A DNA stretch of 64,000 nt from Pleurostoma richardsiae (Eukaryota > Ascomycota > Sordariomycetes > Calosphaeriales > Pleurostomataceae): positions 372,001 to 436,000 of the forward strand of contig JANBVO010000032.1 of NCBI GenBank assembly GCA_030052745.1, in the 5' to 3' direction. The stretch's first letter is position 1. Every line of letters begins with the position of its first letter. A program made the translations under genes and the position numbers. Shown here in pieces: positions 20,098-31,387 of this stretch. The notes under the pieces are model-generated. The model was given only the letters and a program-made list of their open reading frames with translations, made no database searches and was not told the DNA's origin.

Positions 20098-21447
20098 ATG
20101 CGCCTTTCGCAGTGCCCGCGGCCCGGTCCGCTCACTACCGCCCTCTCCATCTTCCTCCTCAACCGCTTTGCAGCAGCCGTCCCATACCCCAAGGATGATC
20201 TGCACGACACCCTTGGGTTCGGCTTCCTGATGGACCGGGGCTGCGTACAGTACTGCGGTTACAACAACATGTACTGCTGCGGCAGCGATCAGCAATGCTA
20301 CACCTCGAACGGCATCGCCGGCTGTTCCAACACCGCCGCGGGGGGCGGCTACGCACTCTATACCACCACGTGGACCGAAACCGAGACTTTCACATCGACA
20401 ATCAGCTCCAACTTCCCCGCGGCGACCACAACCGCGGCTTCAGGGACCTGCGTGCCGGAGGCCGGGTCCGGCCAGATTGCATGCGGAAGCATCTGCTGCG
20501 CGAGCTGGCAGTACTGCGCATGGGAGGGGCAATGCTACTCCAATGCAGCGGGCGGCGGAACCGGAGTCGCCACTTACACGACGGTCATCACGACTGGAGG
20601 CACGACCATCACCACTCAGTACAGTGCGCCGTACCGTGTCACCAGCGGCGCATCCGCTACGCAGACAAGCACCGCGACTGGCACCATAGCTAGCGCAACA
20701 AGCACCGGCAACGGCACGGTCACTGCGGGCGGTACCAGCGCCCACCTCAGCGGGGGCGCCATTGCCGGCATTGTTATTGGCGTCATCGCCGGTGTGCTTC
20801 TGCTCCTGCTCTTGTGCTTCTGCTGTATCGTCCGCGGCCTGTGGCACACAGTCCTGGCTATCTTCGGGGTGGGCAAGAAGCGCCGCGGCAGCCGTGAGAC
20901 TATCATCGAGGAGGAGCGGTACACGCGGCACGGCTCGGTGCACTCGCGGCGAGATGCGCATGCCGGGTGGTTCGGTCGGGGTGGGCGGCCGTCAACAGTG
21001 GCGGAGTCGCGGCGCACCGAGAAGAAGAAGTCGAGCGGTGCGGGCTGGCTCGGCCTGGGCGCGGCGGCTGCCACGCTGCTGCTGCTGCTGGGTTTCCGAC
21101 GGGACAAGAAGAGGCGGGCGGCGAAGACGAGGAGTGACGTGAGCAGCAGTTACTTCTCGGACTCGTACACCGCCGACAGCCCAAGTGAGTTCTCCTCGAA
21201 TTATTCCTCGTACCTGGGGTCGCGCGCGCGGGGCGCCGGGGGCAGCCGGAGGGAGCCGATGCGCAGGGAAGACTATCGTGGCGGCCACGATGGTGCTGGT
21301 TACGGTGACGAGCGTGATGAAAAGGCGTCTCGAGCACTAACAGAGTCCTCTCTATCAGGCAGCGGCGGCTCCCATCGCACGCGAGATACCCGCCGCAGCA
21401 GCAGACGGACAGAGACAACCAGGATCTCAAGAGCATCGCGTCGGTGA
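20098..21447 (+). CDS. Cys- and Ser/Thr-rich single-pass surface protein
   Basis: Predicted type I membrane protein of 449 residues, start at the first ATG (20098). A signal peptide covers about 1-27. The ectodomain has two cysteine modules. The first (49-76) has Cys at 49, 53, 60, 61, 67 and 76; the second (118-146) has Cys at 118, 129, 133, 134, 140 and 146, including CGSICC. A Thr/Ser/Gly-rich, probably O-glycosylated stalk follows (about 150-215). The transmembrane segment is about 219-245 (AIAGIVIGVIAGVLLLLL), followed by a basic tail with a second hydrophobic stretch at about 314-332. The layout resembles fungal wall sensors or adhesins, but I recognise no named family. Bases 21305-21358 could be a 54-nt in-frame intron, because CACTAAC and TATCAG look like branch point and acceptor. 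Confidence 0.78.
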   Translation: MRLSQCPRPGPLTTALSIFLLNRFAAAVPYPKDDLHDTLGFGFLMDRGCVQYCGYNNMYCCGSDQQCYTSNGIAGCSNTAAGGGYALYTTTWTETETFTSTISSNFPAATTTAASGTCVPEAGSGQIACGSICCASWQYCAWEGQCYSNAAGGGTGVATYTTVITTGGTTITTQYSAPYRVTSGASATQTSTATGTIASATSTGNGTVTAGGTSAHLSGGAIAGIVIGVIAGVLLLLLLCFCCIVRGLWHTVLAIFGVGKKRRGSRETIIEEERYTRHGSVHSRRDAHAGWFGRGGRPSTVAESRRTEKKKSSGAGWLGLGAAAATLLLLLGFRRDKKRRAAKTRSDVSSSYFSDSYTADSPSEFSSNYSSYLGSRARGAGGSRREPMRREDYRGGHDGAGYGDERDEKASRALTESSLSGSGGSHRTRDTRRSSRRTETTRISRASRR

Positions 21448-22202
21448 CAACGGCGGTGAAAGAGTCTTACTGGCGCGTCTTTTAGCCGCTCATAACGGCG
21501 CCGCCGTCCCCTGGCCGCAAGTGTGCATTTGAGCTCTTCTCGCTTGTTGCATTCCACGGATTTGGCATCTCCCACTCGCATCATACCCGACTTTCTGAAA
21601 AATAGCCTGAGACAACTGCCACACCCAGTATATAAACATCCACATCACCCTTGTGCACGGCAGTCCATTGGCGTTTCGGTGGGCTGCATCAACAAACAAT
21701 TTTGACGAGATCCTCGAAGCGGAGGATCGCGAACCTAACGACGATGATCTTATGAAGGATGAGAGGATTCGGGACGACTTGAGATCGGGGGACGACCATG
21801 AGGCATTCCACGTGCTGGAATTTGTGGCCCCTTTGCTGTATATGATAGCGGCGGATGGAACGGTCCGGATGAGATCAGGATGACCATGAACTTTTGTTAA
21901 TAGACAATGAGGCACACAGCATACCTGGACAACTTGATTAATAGGTCGTGGCTCCCTCAGTTGTGCAGCCTACAGAAATAAAACCTCTCGCACAACACAT
22001 GCTCGTGGAGAACCAGAAGATATACTTTTGAGGGCGGTAGGCAAGTTGACCGTTATCTGGTCGTGTTCCTGGTAGTTGGTCGAGGAATTTATGCCTTTTA
22101 TTCGTAGCATCGAGTTTGCTACCTGACATGCAAGTGCCGATGATGAACCCCTGCCACTCCTGTAGAACCCAGAAAGCACAAAGAAACCGCGGCTCATTCC
22201 CC
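21448..22202. other. Convergent intergenic region
   Basis: Lies between the stops of the surface-protein gene and ribosomal protein L9. A plus-strand frame at 21653-21883 reads as an acidic peptide but has no recognisable family and no support as a gene. Confidence 0.5.
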
Positions 22203-23169
22203 TTACTCCTCGGCGACGTTGCCCTTCTCCGAGACGTACATGCCGTCCAAGAACTGAAGGCGGAGTTAGCATCAACCTCAAGGAGCGACAGCCACCAGCG
22301 AGTCCAGGTAGTGACTAACCTTACGGATATCCTTGTTCCGTACTCTGCAGATCTGCTGGATATCTGCCGCGCTCTGCGAGACACCCTCAAGCGAGTTGCC
22401 CAGGATGACCAGCTCGTCCTTCTGGGCCTTCGAGATCTCGACATCGACACCGGGCTGCATAGCGACTCTCCGCACGAGCTTCTCGCCGATGAAGTTCCTG
22501 AGTAACGTCCGAGTCAGCATCCGCCCATCTTGTGCTGCGTACAGCAATTCCTTCAAAGGACCCCTTATGTCTCATCCGAGATATGACTTCCAACGTACCG
22601 GATCTCAACCTCGTAGCAGCCAGTCTCGTTGTTCTTATCCACGTTGACGTTGATGGGGAAATGTGCGTAGACGTAGCGCATCTTGTACTTGAAGCCCTTC
22701 GTTACTCCGATGATCATGTTGTTGATGAGGGTTCGGACGGTTCGTAGGGCGGCAACGCTCTTCCGGACGCCGTGGTGAATCTCGAGGTTGATGACATTCT
22801 TCTTCGGCTGGGAGAAGTTGACGGCGATGTGGCTCAGGTCCTTGGTGAGCTTTCCTGTTGGGAGTGTCAGGACTTTCCTCACGTCCTCGTCTTCATTTGG
22901 TCTCGGAAATTCGTACCTCGGGGCCCCTCAACGGTAACGAACCGCGACTTGATGTGGACCTTGACTGTAGAGGTAGAAACGTCAGCTACATTTATCCAGC
23001 CCAATACTTGTGCAATCTCATCCTCAGAAGCCGAGCGATCGGGCCGCTATCAATCCTCCGAAGCTGATCCTCTCTTCGCGCACGCATTGATGATTGCAAA
23101 AGGTGTTAGTGGTGTATTCGTACCTCCCTCTGGGATCTCCAGGGTCTCCTCGGAATGAATGTACTTCAT
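22203..23169 (-). CDS. rpl9: 60S ribosomal protein L9 (uL6)
   Basis: Component of the large cytosolic ribosomal subunit near the sarcin-ricin loop and stalk base. Five exons (23169-23124, 22964-22917, 22854-22599, 22497-22320, 22253-22203) join to 192 residues, matching the 191 of yeast L9. The N-terminus is [20 protein letters not shown]. The middle contains [20 protein letters not shown] and [15 protein letters not shown]. The C-terminus contains [20 protein letters not shown] and ends in [16 protein letters not shown]. Introns are 159, 62, 101 and 66 nt; they cluster in the 5' part, as is common for ribosomal protein genes. Intron 4 has donor GTTAGT. The gene is divergent from VPS26. Confidence 0.98.
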
Positions 23170-24158
23170 CTCGCCGGTATTTTCTTCGGAGGGAGACGCG
23201 GTTGGGTTGAAGGTATCTACAGGATCCTTTCGACGTGTCTCGAAATTCGAGTGCTAAATTCTGGTGTGGGCTAGGAAAAAGTTCTGGCTAGGGCTGGTTT
23301 CACGTGACTCTGATTTGTTTCTGGCTGGGCCAGCAGCTGAAGAGTCTCGGTGGCGCACAAGTGGAGGCAGATGAGGCTGGGAGCCCGAAAGCGGTGAGAT
23401 GGAAATAGCGCTGTAGTTCTGCCATTCTCGCGAACGCTAGCACTCATCCAGACAATACTTTGTATAGGCACATAAGACGCATACCTAAGGTAGGTACTTG
23501 GAAAGTGCACAGTTGGTAGGCGAGTGCCTGTGCTGGATGGAGTACTCTTTGCAGCTACCTACCTAGGTAATGTATAAATGGTATCTTAGGTGACTAAGGT
23601 ACCTGGGTACCTGCCTAAGGTATCTTACCTTAAGTGTTTTCAAAACTTAGTACCCAGGTACCGTTAGAAGGAACGATGCGAGGTACCTCTATATACCGCA
23701 ACTTACATTGTACACGCTCCGGAACAAGTGATATATCGATGACAACGAATATATGAATCATATGGGTTGTTGCCTGCCTGCCTGCGTACTCAAGACGAAC
23801 ATTATACCACAAAGTCATCTATCCAGTCCCTTGCAAAACCCGGATCATGGTCGTCTGCTAGCATCGGCTATTGAAAGATGCCAAGTACAGGTACTTGCCA
23901 TCTCGTACCACCATGTGATTGGTAGAAAGCTGAAGCTGCAAGGTCTCCTGTGCCTCCTTCCTCATTGACAGCGCGCTGCACCTCAATCGCCGCTCTCCTG
24001 CCGGGAGCTTACGACGTCAACCCAGGCCGCAGCACAACTTCGAACGAACACCGGGATCGCAAAAAGCTGTCTTAGCCTTCTGTTCTGCACAGGGAAGTCA
24101 CTTCTCGAGGGTTTGCCGCCACATATTCAAGCTGTCTATCTCAAGAGGCGCCGGCAAC
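23170..24158. other. Divergent promoter region of RPL9 and VPS26
   Basis: No gene seen. The central part is the richest TAGGTACCTA-type cluster in the window, between two housekeeping genes. Confidence 0.65.
23480..23690. repeat. Large TAGGTACCTA-type word cluster
   Basis: Over about 210 bases the words TACCTA, CCTAGG, CCTTAGG/CCTAAGG, GGTACC and ACCTTAAG occur many times in both orientations, mixed with AT-rich sequence. Many are exact or near palindromes, so both strands look alike. There is no terminal repeat or ORF to suggest a mobile element. Confidence 0.75.
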
Positions 24159-25360
24159 ATGTCGTACTTCTTTGCGACGCCGGTCGATATTGACATTGTC
24201 CTCGACGATGCCGACGACCGGGCCATGGTTGATGTCAAGCTGGACAAAAACCGACGGGAAAAGGCACCTCTTTACATGGACGGTGAATCGGTTAAGGGCG
24301 CTGTCACCGTGCGGCCGAAGGACGGCAAGAGGCTGGAGCATACGGGAATAAAGGTGCAATTCATCGGAACAATAGGTACTCAGGTCCCCAGCCCTCACAC
24401 AGACCTGTCGCGTCGCAAGCAGCTTGCTAGGTAGGGGATGGAAGACTTTGGCTAATATATACCGTTTCTTGCTCGCTCCTAGAGATGTTCTTCGATCGCG
24501 GCAACCACTACGAGTTCCTCTCTCTCGTGCAAGAGCTGGCGGCGCCCGGCGAGCTTCAGCACCCGCAGACGTTCGACTTCAATTTTAAGAATGTTGAGAA
24601 GCAGTACGAGTCCTACAATGGCATAAACGTCAAGCTGCGATACTTTGTACGCGTGACGGTTTCGCGGCGGATGGCCGATGTGATCCGCGAGAAAGATATA
24701 TGGGTGTACAGCTACCGGATCCCGCCGGAGATGAACAGTAGCATCAAGATGGACGTCGGTATCGAGGACTGCTTGCACATCGAGTTTGAGTACTCCAAGA
24801 GCAAGTATCACCTCAAAGACGTGATCGTCGGCCGCATCTACTTCTTGTTGGTCAGGCTGAAGATCAAACACATGGAGCTGTCCATAATCCGTCGGGAGAC
24901 CACCGGCGCGGCGCCGAATCAGTACAATGAAAGCGAGACGCTGGTGCGGTTTGAGGTGAGTGTGCCCGCTCGAAGCATGGTGCAAGGCTTCTCTTTCTGA
25001 CGCGGCAATTGCCCTCCTAGATCATGGACGGCTCTCCATCGAGAGGAGAAACGATCCCCATCCGCCTATTCTTGGGTGGTTTTGACTTGACGCCGACATT
25101 CCGTGATGTGAACAAGAAGTTCTCTACGAGATACTATCTAAGTTTAGTCTTGATTGACGAAGGTGAGTGTCGTCACGACTCTGGTGCTTCTCTATAAGCG
25201 AGTATGCGTTACTAACATGGTGTTCGCACCAGACGCGCGGCGGTATTTCAAGCAGTCCGAGATTATCCTCTACCGCCAAGCCCCCGAGTTAGCAAATGGC
25301 AGCACGCAAGACATAATGCCGTCATTTCCAGACAGCAAAGCGGCTGCCATTCCGGCTTAA
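24159..25360 (+). CDS. vps26: Retromer subunit Vps26
   Basis: Arrestin-fold subunit of the retromer cargo-recognition complex, which returns receptors from endosomes to the Golgi or plasma membrane. Exons 24159-24375, 24483-24955, 25021-25162 and 25233-25360 join to 319 residues. It starts MSYFFATPVDIDIVLDD and has the two beta-sandwich halves. Recognisable segments are VKVQFIGTIEMFFDRGNHYEF formed across intron 1, YFVRVTVSRRMADVIREKD, IHIEFEYSKSKYHLKDVIVG-like sequence at the domain boundary, and IPIRLFLGGFDLTPTFRDVN followed by STRYYLSLVLIDEDARRYFK. The C-terminal tail is short and variable, as in other fungi. All junctions are canonical GT-AG. Confidence 0.97.
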
Positions 25361-25612
25361 TTTAGACCGGAGGGTGAAGTGGTGGTTTCAAAGTACAGGG
25401 CCTTATAGGGAGCCCCCTGTGGGAGGATTACTAGCATGGTCACGGCGTTTTCAATATACAGGTCGTTTCGGGAACATTATTGCAAATTTTTCTCATTGCC
25501 AGTATGGGACGCCATGGTCTTTTTGCGAAGTCCCGTCCGCGTGGTATCATCCAGAGAACTGACCTTTTTTCACCATCACACGTTAAAAATACAATTCCGG
25601 GTCCCCATAAAT

Positions 25613-28600
25613 TCATGGACCCTCGGCCGCTTCCTCCTCAGCCGTAAAGCCGAATTGGTTGTTCTGGATGGCGGCGATCCTATCCAGTTCGTCCTGGTAT
25701 TCTCTCCGAATATCAGTCAGCGTCACCACTTTTCTCTTTTGTACTTCGGGATCGTTGGTGGGGAGCTCCTCCACGGTGATCCATGCCTGCTTGGGATCTA
25801 CACAGCACAGGGTGTTGATGAGCGAAAGATACTGCTGTGTCACGGGCGTATCCAATACATCATCTCCCGTCAGCTTCTCCCCTAGTCCACCCCGACGCAA
25901 TTTCTGAAGACGGTCGTACAATATAGCAGCCGCGCCGCGGTAATTGTTGTGGTGGATGCGCCAGGCGTAAAGAATCTTATGATATGGCGTCCCGCGAACA
26001 ACCTCATTTGATAATCTGCACTTCTGCAGCAAAATGTCATCCACCTCGTCCTGGAGGCCGGAGAACGGGAGCTCGACAAGTTCAGTCGCTTGGGACGCTT
26101 CACACATCCTTTCCACAAGCTTTTTGAGGCAGGAACGCTGGAGAGCATGGTCTGCCATGGAGAGCAAGGTTGCATGGGCTTGCTCGAACGAGGAAATAGA
26201 CGTCGAAGCGGTGAACAAGCGGCTAAGCATCTCAGTCCGAACAGGGTTCGAGTCCGGCCCCTGTGCGAACTGTAATGAGAGATGCGCGAAGCTGACGATG
26301 TAGGAATACGCCTTTGGTTTCTCGAACAGCGCCACAATGTGGGAGTAATAATTGGAGAGGCCGCTATTCAGCAGCTTCCATTCTGTATCATCAAGAAGGC
26401 CGCTACTGTGGCGATCTGCGTGCTTCATGGGTACACCTAGGACCATCGTTAGCTCATCCAAAGCGGTCAGAAAGATTTGGCGGGAGACGTACTCATCCCA
26501 ACCGCTGCCTTCCTGAAGTATCCTGCGGCAGTGGTGTAGTCCCGAAGAGCCAAGAAGACGCGACCCTGGACATACGTGGGGAAGGGCGCCTGTTCACAGA
26601 AAGGACTGAGTTCTAGTGCCAGATCGGGGCGATCTCGTTTCAATAGCGAGCATTGTATGAGCGCCGGTGACAACTCAATGGTGCTATCGGGAGCACAAAT
26701 GTCGTCTACAACGTCGCTCAAGCTGAGAGCGAGCGGCTCACCATTGACGTCCACCAGGCCTAAGAGATGGCTGACGTTTCCTTCGAAAGCAGTGATGACT
26801 TGAGTGTCGTCGTCTCCTCTCTTCGAGGCAACTGGAGAAGAGCCAAATGATGGGGGTCGCTCTGTATTGAGAAAAGGCACGGTGATTTCGGTCTTGACGA
26901 GCCATATGATAAGCTCCAGTCTCTTGAGAGCCGCAATTAATCGGCGATAGACCGTACCGATATCGAGCCGCGTATGCAATGCAGCCCTCTCCTGCTCGAC
27001 TTCGTCTTCCATGTGTACAAGCAGTATTAGTTGGCTGAACAAAATTAGCTGACGGATCCTCGCCGTCTGCTGCACCGATTTGACAACCAGCTTTCTTCCG
27101 AATTCCGTCAAAGGAAGCCGTATATCCCTGTTCCTCGCGTCTTCTGTCGAGTCAAGGAGCGAGAGCATGTTCTGGTAGAGCTCCGAGTTGACAAGCCTGA
27201 AATCTTTCCCCAGGACCTCCACGACTTGAGAAGCATCTTCATCCGAAACTTGCCGCCAAAACCCCGATTTGTCGAAGAAGTACTGAATGCATTCGTAGTC
27301 TGTTTTGGCGGAGTCCTCAAAAAGCTCGGGGCGCAGTGCAGCTTTGCTTTGTTGCATCACAGCATCCGAAAAGTTCTCAACGAAGGAGAAGCCGGTAGAT
27401 ATGAGAGTCGCGATGGGGTCATACCTTCTCCTGAGGTTGAAGTAGATCTGGTCTAATGCAGTACACTGCGGCATCGCTGCTATGAGGTCGGCACAGAGCA
27501 CCCAGACCATACCTCGATCCGTGTCAAGCGCCAACGACAAGGCCTCACCACGTTGCTTATCAAGCTCCACCACCAGGCGGTAAAATCGCCGCCACTGTAT
27601 CTCACTGGTGGCCCTGAACTGCTCGTAATCCATCACTCCCGACGAGCTCTTGTCAAGGGTAGCAGTGGAACCAAGAACAGAGCAGATGGATTCTGCCAGG
27701 CCTTTGCTTCCTCTGTTTGAGACATCTTTTGCGGTTCCTAGGCCACGTTCATACATGGCCAAGGCAGTCTCTAGGGTTGCCTTCGAGTAGCGGCCGGGGT
27801 GGAAAATGAGCTCCAGCCACTTCTCAGTCGAGTCGGTCGGATCGCAGGGTCCAGATGTCTCCGCAGCGGGCGAGGAGCTCTCAATATGAACTCCAATCCA
27901 GCCCCTTTGCCATCGCTCAACATTCAGCTGGAGACTAAACTCCAGTTTCTGCACTCGATAGGATATGTTGTTCTTCCATAACGTCCAAAGGTGTATTGCT
28001 GGACCCTCATGCTGGGCCACTGCAAAATCGGCAAGTGTCCAAACATCAGACGAGGACGGTGTAGGGGGGACGAGTGCCTTGTCGGGGAAGAGATCGTGGA
28101 CGTAGATGGTACTCTCGTTGTCTGTCTCGACCTTCCAGAACTTAAACTCGCCGGCGCCGACGGGAGAATAAGTGGCCAGTAGTCGCTTGCCCTCGGCGTG
28201 ACCGGCAATGCGCACGAGGCTGCTCTGTGTCGGCTCGATAATCCACTTTCCCAGATCCTGTGGGTTGCGCTCGACATTGAGCATGTCGCCCGTATAGAGG
28301 ATCTGGCCAGTCAGAACATTCCAAATCCTCAATCGATGATCTAGGCAGACAGTATACAAGAAGCTTGCGTTTCCCAGCCTCATTGAATCAACAGCAACCG
28401 ACGTAGCAGCGCTAAGCTCCAGGTTGACCTTTCCATGTCTGATTGTCTGCCCGCCCCTGAAGGGAAGTAAGCTTTGAAGGCCCTTTGCCCAACCGGCCGC
28501 GGTATAGATGACATCCTTCCACAAGGCCCCTCCGACTGTCTGAGAGTCAGCAAAACGAACTACCGATGATTTGGATACGCAATTCTCACCCTCTTGGCGT

Positions 28601-29229
28601 TTGATCCTATCGAAGCGAACAAGCCCTCCGTCGTGGAGCGTCACCACAACCTGATCGGCACTCGCAGCAATCAACCTGTGAGGGTGCTTGAAGCTAAATG
28701 TCGATGAGAGATGAATCTTGCAGGCATCGCCTAGGCCGCTATCCGTTGCGGATCGCTTTCTGAAATGATCGGGTCGCAGACTCAGACTGTAGAAATGGTT
28801 TGTCTGATCCAGAACGAATATGTTCAACGTATCCTTCTCTTCTGGGTCGGCTAGAGCCACGCACGAAGGTCGAATAGGGTGTGGAAAGTGGAAGTGCAGG
28901 ATGATGTTAGAATCTGAGTCGTTCTGCTTCTTGCAGACGTCGACGGCTCTGACGCTGAGAACGGTGTTCTCTTCGAGAACCCTCCACAGGAAGCTTCGTG
29001 GGGAGGCATGATGTCGGCGATGATACAGTGACGACGATTTAGCCAAGTTTTTCAACCGGTAAGCCTTCTCCTCCTCTCCAGCATATTTGTCCGTGGTAAT
29101 GGGACGTCGCTGGCTCGACCTAGGCTGGGAGGTAGACGAGGGTAGTCGGATGTGGACAATGGACGCAGCGGACGCGGGTTCAAGATTTAGTCGCGTCTCC
29201 TTGTACAGGAACGCTTGCTCGAGGTCCAT
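25613..29229 (-). CDS. nup120: Nucleoporin Nup120 (Nup160)
   Basis: Scaffold nucleoporin of the Y-shaped (Nup84/Nup107) complex. Two exons, 29229-26493 and 26436-25613, joined by a 56-nt intron (ATGA|GTACGT to CCTAG|GTGTAC), give 1,186 residues, a normal size for fungal Nup120. The start MDLEQAFLYKETRLNLEP and the early IVHIRLPS strand match the family. The first part, including VLDQTNHFYSLSLRPDHF and LIAASADQVVVTLHDGGLVR, reads as a seven-bladed beta-propeller of the Nup120/160 type. The rest is alpha-helical (for example LILLVHMEDEVEQERAALHT and GRVFLALRDYTTAAGYFRKA). The assignment rests on overall domain pattern and N-terminal motifs. The start is divergent from PPN1, 2.2 kb away. Confidence 0.88.
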
Positions 29230-31387
29230 CTCGCAGCCGTCGAATTCCTGGCAATGCGCTGCCCTTCTACCATTCGACGTCGTGTCCGAGCAGGTGGCGC
29301 AGATTCCTGTTGTTGAGTGCTTGAGCCAGCCGTATATTGTACCCAGACGCGTTCCTTGACGCAGCTCGTTTGCGACTGGCAGAATTTCTGGCCGCCTTCA
29401 AATCCGCTGTCTCCATCCAATAGTGGCCTGTGCACTCACTACCTGCACCAATCAGCTCGACCTTGACAGTGGTTGCCTTTTGAGGTATCATTACCACCTA
29501 CCTAACCTGAATAATTACAAAACATCCGGGACATCATCTCGCGACCAACAAGGCGCTCAGATCCTAATGATCCATCATCACTTTGTCATTCCTCCTTCTC
29601 GCCCACATCCGTCCTACGAGTCTCCTAACGATGAAGGGCGAAAATGCTGCAAGTTTACCCGCCTGCTTGGTCGCGCGCTGCTGCTGAAGCAAACCCATGA
29701 ATACAAACGACGATACATGCTAGCCCTGAGTGTACCTAGTGAATATATGTCGCCGGGATTAACCATGGGAAACCATCACCGCTTTTCGCTCTGATTTCCC
29801 TCAAACGAACGGCAGCTAATCTTGCAACGATTCCCCTGGGGGGAGCACACAGAACACCGAGGAGCAGGTTTACCAGCCCGGGTGCAATGAGACGTCGCGC
29901 TGGTATGTTGAGGAGACCAGGGCGAGCAGCAACGGGTCGAAAACAGATTTTTTGATTCGGGTAGCGAATGATGGAGCACGTGATTGTCACGTGATGTATG
30001 AAGGTAAGCCATTTCGAGGAGAGAGCATCGGGCATTTTCGATCAAGAAAGCACTGACTGTACCTGCAAATTACGTAGCTACACGTACTGTAAAGATATCG
30101 TGCTGCCCACGCGGGTGCGCACACGAGACTGTCCCCGCAGATCCTCAACATCGTTTCCGGGACCTGATAGGATCACGGGATGGAAAGCTCTCAGTCCACT
30201 AGGACCTCTCCGACTTCCCCCATCTGGATCTGCCTCCGTAAGGAGCGAAGCAATCATCGCCCGACTCCGCGGCCGCTTTCTGTCAGCCCGAGCTTGTTGC
30301 TGTAAGACCCAGCTCTACATAGTACACCGCGATAGCCAAGCCTTGTAGGAACAGCCGCACACGGAGAGTGTAATACTGTAGTCGTGTGCGATTCAGGGGA
30401 ACTGACTGATTCACGGGAACTGAGTAACGGGCCGGGATGCTGCGCCTGTGACCCTCCCGCTCGAGGTGAGGCGAGACATCTTTGCCGTTTCTAGCTTACA
30501 CACGTGGGAATATGCTGGGTCAACATTGGCTGGCGTCCGCCACCGACCCTCCCTCTCAGCCATCAACCTCAGCCTCATCTGGGATAGGCGACCGTGGCCA
30601 GCACACGGGATGCCTGCGAGCAAGCAGACTGGATGGTTCATGGTTCTCTCTCCTTCCCTCCCAAGCACTCATTCTCCGGGGCGCCCTGTTGACCAAGGCC
30701 TACTACAACTTGCCGAGCGGAGAAGACCTTCGGCCACTAGTACGGGTAGAGTGCAGAAGACATAAGAACGGGGTGATCCGGGAGCCTCTAAAGGAAAAGA
30801 GTTCGGAAGCTGGCTGTTCTCCTGTCTCGACGTCGCTCAGCGATACCTCACTTTTTTGTACCACCGACCGTCATCTCTTACCGGCCATCTACCTTCCCTC
30901 GACTCCCTGTTGTCTGGTCGCAAGGTTTGTTCCGGAGACCCGGGACGGACATTCCGGTGCTAGATTTGGGTTTGCAGCGGGCCCGCCTTTCGACTCCCGC
31001 TCGTCGCACCCAAGTGACACCACAGACGCGGAAGCACCCGAAAAGAGTCTGGATCTCGGTCGAATACTCGAAGCAAGGCTGCTTCGCCGCCGTTTCTGGT
31101 GCTGATACGGAGCAGTACTCAAGGGAACAGGATGTCAAGGGTCTCCTAGGGCATTACGAAGCAAGAAGCAGCTGAGAGCTAAAAAGGAATCCCAAGCCAC
31201 ATCTTTGCGTGCATACAGATTCGGTGCCACCGGATTCAACGACCGACGACGCCCTGATGACTTCATAATTAGGTAGTCGCAGACGGCCATGCCAGCCCTA
31301 TAAACCACCTCTCTTCACTACCTTTTCCATCGCCCTCGTCCACTCTTCCGGCACTTGCTCTCGTGGTGAGGCATATCACTGGGAGAG
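29230..31387. other. 2.2 kb divergent intergenic region (NUP120 / PPN1)
   Basis: No supported gene. A plus-strand frame of 207 codons (30482-31105) starts only at TTG and has random-looking composition. A minus-strand frame at 29267-29497 overlaps the likely NUP120 leader. CT-rich sequence near 31310-31375 is probably the PPN1 promoter. I see no repeat of note. Confidence 0.5.

Noticed and set aside
26241-26262. tRNA T-arm-like GGTTCGAGTCC
   Set aside because: It lies inside the NUP120 coding exon, and no D-arm, anticodon arm or acceptor stem can be formed around it.
30482-31105. 207-codon plus-strand open frame between NUP120 and PPN1
   Set aside because: It starts only at TTG, has random-looking composition and no splice pattern or family signal.
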